From Verrucomicrobiota bacterium (lineage in GTDB: Bacteria; Verrucomicrobiota; Verrucomicrobiia; Limisphaerales; UBA11320), in contig VHDG01000007.1 in assembly GCA_016871475.1 (NCBI GenBank), positions 1 through 18,228 on the forward strand: DNA of 18,228 nucleotides, in the 5' to 3' direction. The notes beneath the pieces were generated by a model. The model saw only the letters and a program-made list of their open reading frames with translations. It made no database searches and was not told the DNA's origin. Positions 13,284 to 18,228 of the stretch are shown one piece after another. The stretch's first letter is position 1, and every line of letters begins with the position of its first letter. A program made the position numbers and the translations under genes.

Positions 13284-15191
13284 ATGAGGGAAGCCCAATC
13301 ATCGCTCCTCCGGTGTCATTCCCGGTCACCGCATCCTGGCCTCACCATCGCCATCGGCCTTGCGATGGGAGCGATCTGGGGCTGCCGTCCAACTCCCGAC
13401 TCACCCCCTCCGCCCGCCGGTCAGGTCGCAGGTTCACCCACCGGCGCGTCGCAGTCGGCCCAGGGCGGAGTTCTGGCACCGGAACAGGGCCCGCGACTTC
13501 ACGGCTACTCCCACGCCGCCAAGCAGCGTCTCGTCCAGAGGTTGCCCAAGCCGATGTTCCGCGAGGTGGCTGCCGATGTCGGCCTCACCTTCCGCCACGC
13601 CAGCAACCCTGCTCTGATTCCCAAGCGCGCTGTCCTGGAAATCCCGATGGACATCGCGGGTGGCGGGGTGTCCGCGGGCGACTATGATGGGGACGGCTTT
13701 GATGATCTCTTCTTTGCAGGCTTCGGCGGAGGGCGACTGTTTCATAATGACGCCGGCCAGAGGTTCTCTGATGCCACTGCCAGTGCCGGGCTGCCGTTGG
13801 GTGGAGAGAGCCGGGCCGGATACTGGATCGACTACGACAACGACGGTGATCTCGATCTGTTTGTCACCTGGGTTGCCGAACCCTGCCGGCTATTCCAAAA
13901 CCTTGGGGGCGGCCGTTTCGCGGATGTCAGCGAGGATGCCGGCTTCTCGATTCACCCCGACATTACTCATGAGGCAGTCTGGTTTGATGTCGACAATGAT
14001 GGGTGGTTGGATGTTTACACCGCCAGCTTCGGCCGGTGGGATCGCGGACGGGAGCCGCTGCGCGGACAACAAAACACCAATGGAGAGCCCAACCGACTCT
14101 ATCATCACCGCGTCGAAGGAGGGCGCCATCGGTTCGAGGACATCGCGCCGCAATCCGGAGTTAACGACACCGGATGGACCCACTCCGTGGGGGCGTGGGA
14201 TTTCGACCGGGACGGCAAGCCGGATCTGTTCTCTCTCAACGATTTCGGGAACGCCCGTATCTACCGGAATCTGGGCAGCCTGAAATTTCAGGAATGCAGC
14301 GAGGAGATCCGGTTCCAGCCCCTGAACAACGGGATGGGATTTTCGGTGATGGACCTCGATCGGGACGGGCACTTCGAGGCTTTTGTGTCCGAGATCAGCA
14401 TCCCTGTGTTTCAGGAAGGTCAACCGATTCGGTATCGCATGGAGCCCGGGGTGATCACCCTTTCCGACGACACGCTCCATTTCCTTTCCGTCACGGTGAA
14501 CAACCGTCTCTACAGTGAAACGGGCCGGGGGACGCTCAGCAATCGGTTTGCGTCGCTTTTCGAGCCTGCCGAGATGGGCTGGTCCTGGGATGGCAGCTCC
14601 ATCGACTATGACAACGATGGGACGCTCGATTTCTCCATCCTCACCGGAACAGAGGAGCGAACACCCCGCCTGAGAGGCGAACGGAGGGAGATGCATCTTG
14701 CCCAGGCGCGGTTCATCAATCGATATGCAAATGAGCCGAACCTCTTCTTCATGCATCAGGAGGGTTTCTGGTACCACGTGGGCGACTTCTCACAAACCGG
14801 TTATGTGGGCAACTCGCGGGGGTGCGCTGTCTTCGACTTCGACGGGGATGGCGATCTGGACATGGCCATTAATGATTATGAAGCTCCCGGCAAGCTGTTC
14901 AGGAACGAGCAATCCCTGGGGCATTCCTGGATCCGATTGCACCTGCTGGGGACGCGCTCCAATCGAAACGCGATTGGAGCGCGTGTCGAGCTCCGGGACA
15001 GCCGGGGGGAGGCCCATCACGCGCTGGTGGTCTCCCGCAAGGGGTTCCTATCCCAGGATCCAATCCCGCTCCATTTCGGTCTAGGGAAGGCTGAAGGCAT
15101 CAGAGAGGGCGTCATCCATTGGCCCAGCGGGGTGAGTCAGACCATCGGGGCGCTGGAGGGGAGGAAAAGACACGTGATCGAGGAACGATAG
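13284..15191 (+). CDS. FG-GAP/ASPIC-UnbV protein, probable lipoprotein
   Basis: This 635-residue protein starts with a basic/hydrophobic leader (HPGLTIAIGLAMGAIWGC) ending at Cys34 and followed by a Pro/Ser-rich linker. That reads as a lipoprotein signal with an imperfect lipobox (I-W-G-C), or failing that an ordinary signal peptide. From about residue 90 it has FG-GAP-type repeats with at least seven calcium loops (DYDGDGFDD, DYDNDGDLD, DVDNDGWLD, DFDRDGKPD, DLDRDGHFE, DYDNDGTLD, DFDGDGDLD). A C-terminal ASPIC/UnbV domain (about 550-635) shows RNAIGARVELRD, GFLSQD, HFGLGKA and WPSG. It is a paralogue of the preceding protein with a single propeller/UnbV unit and normal length for the family. 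The 3-nt gap suggests translational coupling. If it is lipid-anchored, it could tether the larger partner to the envelope (inference). Confidence 0.9.
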   Translation: MREAQSSLLRCHSRSPHPGLTIAIGLAMGAIWGCRPTPDSPPPPAGQVAGSPTGASQSAQGGVLAPEQGPRLHGYSHAAKQRLVQRLPKPMFREVAADVGLTFRHASNPALIPKRAVLEIPMDIAGGGVSAGDYDGDGFDDLFFAGFGGGRLFHNDAGQRFSDATASAGLPLGGESRAGYWIDYDNDGDLDLFVTWVAEPCRLFQNLGGGRFADVSEDAGFSIHPDITHEAVWFDVDNDGWLDVYTASFGRWDRGREPLRGQQNTNGEPNRLYHHRVEGGRHRFEDIAPQSGVNDTGWTHSVGAWDFDRDGKPDLFSLNDFGNARIYRNLGSLKFQECSEEIRFQPLNNGMGFSVMDLDRDGHFEAFVSEISIPVFQEGQPIRYRMEPGVITLSDDTLHFLSVTVNNRLYSETGRGTLSNRFASLFEPAEMGWSWDGSSIDYDNDGTLDFSILTGTEERTPRLRGERREMHLAQARFINRYANEPNLFFMHQEGFWYHVGDFSQTGYVGNSRGCAVFDFDGDGDLDMAINDYEAPGKLFRNEQSLGHSWIRLHLLGTRSNRNAIGARVELRDSRGEAHHALVVSRKGFLSQDPIPLHFGLGKAEGIREGVIHWPSGVSQTIGALEGRKRHVIEER

Positions 15192-15243
15192 CCTGGCTGC
15201 GCCAGCTTCCGGATTCCCGCTCTGAAGCATGGGAAGCCAGGCT
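15190..15243. terminator. Possible shared terminator hairpin between convergent genes
   Basis: AGCCTGGCT (15190-15198) and AGCCAGGCT (15235-15243) form a perfect 9-bp stem across 36 nt in the 80-bp gap between the convergent UnbV and SGNH/TPR genes. Neither side has a run of T, so it is not a classical intrinsic terminator. A bidirectional stop signal is only a suggestion. Confidence 0.35.
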
Positions 15244-15271
15244 CTCTGGCGGCGGCCGGCTTCGCCGATCA

Positions 15272-17665
15272 TCAGCGCTGGGCCGGTTCCTCGAGCCGTT
15301 GCAGCAAGCTCCGGGCGCCGGCATGGTTGGGGTTCCGCCTTAAGGCCGCCTTCGCCGCCTCCTCGGCGTGCTGATTCTGATGAAGGCGCGCGTGCACCGT
15401 GGCGAGCCCATAGTGTGCATCCGCGAGTTCCGGCCAGCGTGCGATGGTCTCCTTGTACTCGGCAAGGGCTGCCTCCAGCTTTCCATGCGCGGCCAGTTCC
15501 GAAGCCAGATTGTAGCGTGCCTCGCGGAACTGTGGGTTGAGCTGGACCGTTTTCTGAAGCTGGACCAGCAGGTCGTTGGTGCGGTTGAGCGCCTTCAGGG
15601 CGATCGCGAGGTTGTAATGGGTGTTCGCGTGACCGGGCCGAAGGCGCAGGGCCGCTTCGTAGTGGGTGATGGCTTCCATGGGTCGCTGTTCGGCCGCGAG
15701 GCTGAGTCCCCAGTTAACGTGTGCGGTGGCGAATGCGGGGCGCCATTCCAACGCCTTCGCAAACCATGAGTTCGCCTCTGCAAACCGCTTCTGCGCCGTG
15801 AGGCAGAGCCCCAATGCATTCATAGCCTCCACGAAGTGCGGCATCGGCTGGAGAGCGGCGCGCAGGAACGGCTCCGCCTCGCGACTTCTTCCCGCCGAAT
15901 CCAGGAGGTTCCCAATCTGATAGGGTGCGTTCACAAAGTGAGGCATGAGCTCGTGGGTCTTCATCCATGCCGCAACGGCCCCCTCCACGTCCCCGGCGGC
16001 CTCGAGCAGCTTACCGTGCTGATCCCGAAGCACCCAATCGTCAGATCGTCTCCTCACCGCATCCCCAACCCGGGCGGCCGCCGCTCTGAGAGCCCCGGGC
16101 TCCAGGGACGGGCGCAGGGAGGCCATCTCCCCCTGAACCCGCTCCAGTTGTTCGCCATGATCCAGCTGGATCGTGTAAGGAAGCCCCTGAAGTCGCTCGT
16201 GTATCTTGCGAAGTGTCTGGTATCGATCCCAGTCGCTGAACCCCAGCCGCGCGGCGCATTCCTGCAGGGTGAGGATCGGCCTCGGCGCGGTCCCGGATCC
16301 AGCCCGGGCCGTCCTGAGTGCTTCCGGAGCCAAAAGCCTGGCCAGGGCGTAATTGCCCTCGAAGTTGAAATGCACGTGCTCCAGGAAAAGATCCCGGCCA
16401 GGGATCCCCCCGGGCGATGTCTCGGAGAGGCGTTGCTCGGAATCGACAAAGCCGAGTTGCTCGCCGGAATGGCGTTTGGCAACGCGCCGGATGATCTCGT
16501 TCGCGGCCGAGTCGATCCGAAAGCGCTGCACATCATGGTCGCGGGCCTGACCAAAGTGGACTTTCGCCTCGGCGTCCTTGCTCTGGGCGGCAAGCAGGCG
16601 TGCGATCCGGAACTGCAGTTCGGCGTGCGCCGCCTCCAGTTCAGCGGCTGCCCGGTAGAGTTCCAGCGCGGAAGTCATGTCCGCCCGTGACTCCGCGGCG
16701 ACTCCATCCCGATAGAGGGCGTTCCAGCGCCGCGCGAGATCGGGCTGAATCCCGCCCGGAAGCGAGGCTCCAAACGGGGCGCAGTCACGGAGGTTGCAGG
16801 CCACTGTCGACAGGACGACCCGTGCACCCGCCGCGAGCCCCTTTTTCACGATGTAGTCCAGGTTCGCCTCAAAATGCTGGTGAACCTTCTTCAGCCGGGG
16901 ATCCGCCCAGGCGACTTGCTGGTCCTTGAACATCTCCAGCCCCGTCCACCCCGCGCGTTCATCCTGAACGGAGGGGGCACGAGCAACCCAGGACTCAAGA
17001 AGTTGCGCGATTCCCGTCCCGCGCCAGGCAAGGCTTGCAGCAATGGCTGCGCGAGGCGGGGCCTGTCTTCCGAAAACCGTGCCTCCACCAAAGGGGCCGA
17101 TTACCTCGTTGTTTCCCGCATAGACGATCCAGACATCCCCTTCCCGGGTTGAGCACTCCTCAGCGATTTCGCGCAGCACGTGAGAATTGATGGCGGTCAT
17201 CGCCACATTGACCACCTGCACACGCCGATGAGGCAGTGCTTCTTGAAGCAGGATCTCCAGGATCCGGGGCATGCCAAAGGCGGGATTGGGGTCGCCCAAA
17301 GCGGCTGATTCGCCCAGGACGAACACCCGGAAGTCCTCCCGGGCCCTGGCCTGGCGGATGGAGATCGGCTGGGGCGTCCGGGCGATCTGCTTCGGAAAAA
17401 AGCGCCATCCGAACCGCAGGTTCTCTATCCACCGCTTTTCCCCTTGGTGAAGCGCCGGGAGAAAGTAGCGCGGCGAACGCGCAACGCCGGTCCAGCGCAG
17501 TCCTGCCTCGAGCGCGAAGAAAGCGGCGAACAGCAGGGCAAGCGGAGCCAGCCGGAAAACCCACCGCTTGAGTGGCGTGGGCCGGGAGTGGGATGGCGCA
17601 CTCGTTGTGCGTGGGCCGGCAGTCTTGCCCTGGGCGGAACGAACTCGATCCCCTCGGGGTTTCAC
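15272..17665 (-). CDS. Membrane-anchored SGNH-hydrolase-like protein with C-terminal TPR repeats
   Basis: This 797-residue protein starts at GTG (complement 17663-17665). A basic, cytoplasm-like N-terminus precedes one membrane segment (about 37-55, FRLAPLALLFAAFFALEAGL), which suggests an anchor with the rest outside. An SGNH/GDSL-like domain spans about 110-450: block I 'FVLGESAALGDPNP' with putative nucleophile Ser120, block III 'YAGNNE' (Asn185) and block V 'EHVHFNFEGNYALA' with putative catalytic His432. Block V has Glu429 three residues before the His, where Asp is usual. About seven TPR repeats of 34 residues (about 545-779) form the C-terminal half. I recall similar TPR/SGNH fusions in Verrucomicrobia and Planctomycetes, without known substrates. 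An esterase or acyl-transfer role on envelope glycans is inference. The gene is convergent with the UnbV pair, so it is not in their operon. Confidence 0.85.
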   Translation of the reverse strand: MKPRGDRVRSAQGKTAGPRTTSAPSHSRPTPLKRWVFRLAPLALLFAAFFALEAGLRWTGVARSPRYFLPALHQGEKRWIENLRFGWRFFPKQIARTPQPISIRQARAREDFRVFVLGESAALGDPNPAFGMPRILEILLQEALPHRRVQVVNVAMTAINSHVLREIAEECSTREGDVWIVYAGNNEVIGPFGGGTVFGRQAPPRAAIAASLAWRGTGIAQLLESWVARAPSVQDERAGWTGLEMFKDQQVAWADPRLKKVHQHFEANLDYIVKKGLAAGARVVLSTVACNLRDCAPFGASLPGGIQPDLARRWNALYRDGVAAESRADMTSALELYRAAAELEAAHAELQFRIARLLAAQSKDAEAKVHFGQARDHDVQRFRIDSAANEIIRRVAKRHSGEQLGFVDSEQRLSETSPGGIPGRDLFLEHVHFNFEGNYALARLLAPEALRTARAGSGTAPRPILTLQECAARLGFSDWDRYQTLRKIHERLQGLPYTIQLDHGEQLERVQGEMASLRPSLEPGALRAAAARVGDAVRRRSDDWVLRDQHGKLLEAAGDVEGAVAAWMKTHELMPHFVNAPYQIGNLLDSAGRSREAEPFLRAALQPMPHFVEAMNALGLCLTAQKRFAEANSWFAKALEWRPAFATAHVNWGLSLAAEQRPMEAITHYEAALRLRPGHANTHYNLAIALKALNRTNDLLVQLQKTVQLNPQFREARYNLASELAAHGKLEAALAEYKETIARWPELADAHYGLATVHARLHQNQHAEEAAKAALRRNPNHAGARSLLQRLEEPAQR

Positions 17666-18000
17666 CCGGCTACCCTATGCTCGAGCGGCGGCAGACACCA
17701 GATATTTGCTCCCGCAAGGTTTGCTTCCCCTTCCGGCCCCCCGCTTCTGAACATCAACACAACACCACCCCCGCTGCCTGCCGGCATGCCTCGCTCGCGA
17801 TCGAACCGTTCCGGCCGCCTGCTCCGCCAGCAGGTGATGGTTCGAGTCCCTGAGCCGAGGGTAGTTTTTGGTCCACTTGACGGACAGCATGGAGTCATGG
17901 GTCCTCACCGAAAACACCAGGGGTTCTGTCCACGGCCTCCCCCAGGATCTGATCGAGGGTCGCCGCAGTGTAATCCTTGTGTCATGTGTATCTGGTCTTC
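17666..18000. other. Leader region of the SGNH/TPR gene with no clear gene
   Basis: There are about 335 bases between the divergent starts of the SGNH/TPR gene and the open-ended frame on the right. Short open frames exist on both strands but show no recognisable motifs. The region contains a 72-bp imperfect palindrome, listed separately. No clear -35/-10 pair or ribosome site was found. Confidence 0.55.
17789..17860. repeat. 72-bp imperfect palindrome (nested hairpin)
   Basis: Three nested stems share a centre near 17824: CCTCG/CGAGG (17789-17793/17856-17860), TCGAACC/GGTTCGA (17801-17807/17839-17845) and CCTGCT/AGCAGG (17818-17823/17829-17834) with loop CCGCC. It sits about 125 bp upstream of the SGNH/TPR start and 140 bp before the transposase-like frame. 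It could be a REP-type sequence, an operator or a structured leader. The GGTTCGAGTCC piece imitates a tRNA T-arm, but no tRNA fold completes. Confidence 0.45.
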
Positions 18001-18228
18001 ATGAAGGGGCAGAGGCGAGGGAGAGAAGGATTGAAGGAAGTGGTTGTGGGATGGCAGGGGATCAAGCCTGAGAAGGTGACGCTCAAGGAAGCGGTGGAGC
18101 AGTATCGGGTGTGGATGTTTGGGCAGGGAGAGGGAGTGGATCATGGGGCGAGAGGAGAGACGAAGCCCGGGATAGAGCGGGAAGTGGTGGCGAGGGTGAT
18201 AGAGGAGAAGGGGCGGGTGGGAGTGATG
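18001..18228 (+). CDS. Partial reading frame resembling the C-terminal part of a REP-associated tyrosine transposase
   Basis: From the ATG at 18001 the frame stays open to the window edge (76 codons): MKGQRRGREGLKEVVVGWQG, then IKPEKVTLKEAVEQYRVWMF, GQGEGVDHG and IEREVVARVIEEKGRVGVM. The pattern 'EAVEQYRVWMFGQGE' and 'REVVARVIEEKGR' resembles the region after the Y1 (HUH) nuclease domain in REP-associated transposases (RAYT) as I recall them from PVC bacteria. The HUH motif and N-terminal domain are absent: an in-frame TAA lies upstream (17974-17976 region), so this is either a 5'-truncated copy or a stand-alone gene of the same fold. The segment is extremely purine-rich on this strand, unlike its neighbours, which supports foreign or recently mobile origin. 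Length and end cannot be judged. Confidence 0.5.
   Translation, partial: MKGQRRGREGLKEVVVGWQGIKPEKVTLKEAVEQYRVWMFGQGEGVDHGARGETKPGIEREVVARVIEEKGRVGVM

Noticed and set aside
15836..16690. Plus-strand frame of 284 codons opposite the SGNH/TPR gene
   Set aside because: It is antisense to TPR and SGNH motifs that are unambiguous on the minus strand.
17801..17875. Possible tRNA: GGTTCGAGTCC resembles a T-arm
   Set aside because: The T-stem mispairs at two or more positions and no acceptor stem or anticodon arm with normal spacing can be formed; the match is explained by the palindrome.
1..18228. CRISPR array, rRNA, riboswitch or replication origin
   Set aside because: No regularly spaced direct repeats, rRNA-like stretches, recognisable riboswitch cores or DnaA-box clusters were seen on reading both strands.

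Overview
This 18.2-kb, GC-rich window looks like the chromosome of a member of the Verrucomicrobiota (PVC superphylum). The inference rests on protein style, since no marker gene is present. The signs are an ECF sigma factor of the type that sits beside Ser/Thr kinases in PVC bacteria, a very large secreted Ig/lectin-type protein with a 'LQSA..L.GPWTDV' tail, tandem FG-GAP/ASPIC-UnbV proteins, and a membrane-anchored SGNH-hydrolase/TPR protein.

Layout. (1) 1-2329, plus strand: a tight three-gene unit with 13-nt gaps. It holds the 3' part of a polytopic membrane protein, possibly the tail of a kinase, ending in a Big_5-type Ig domain; a small exported paralogue of that domain; and an ECF sigma factor. 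(2) 2330-3462: a decayed intergenic region with 'GCAGATT' repeats, an antisense 3' gene remnant, a CCTGTCCC inverted repeat and a frameshifted transposase tail. (3) 3463-9072: an 1869-residue exported protein. It has an uncharacterised N-terminal region, Ig, F-type-lectin-like and Big_5-like domains, and two jellyroll-like modules; a lectin-Ig-Big_5 block is tandemly duplicated with a 350-residue period. A strong intrinsic terminator follows. (4) 9242-9413: a 162-bp palindromic MITE-like element with 28-bp perfect terminal inverted repeats, flanked by the 5-bp direct repeat CTAAG. (5) 9477-15191: two FG-GAP/UnbV genes 3 nt apart; the first carries two propeller/UnbV units. (6) 15272-17665, minus strand: an SGNH-hydrolase/TPR protein convergent with them. 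(7) 17666-18228: a leader region with a 72-bp imperfect palindrome, then an open-ended, purine-rich reading frame resembling the C-terminal half of a REP-associated tyrosine transposase.

How it may work together (inference). The first unit looks like an envelope-signalling module: membrane sensor, exported Ig partner and dedicated sigma factor. The remainder looks like a surface or secreted glycan-interaction locus. One lectin module keeps the complete F-type-lectin fucose motif (H-x26-R-x-D-x4-R), so fucose-containing glycans are a testable ligand. The FG-GAP/UnbV proteins would be calcium-loaded propellers, and the SGNH/TPR protein could be an esterase or acyl-transfer-like envelope protein. 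No housekeeping genes, tRNAs, rRNAs or CRISPR arrays were seen.
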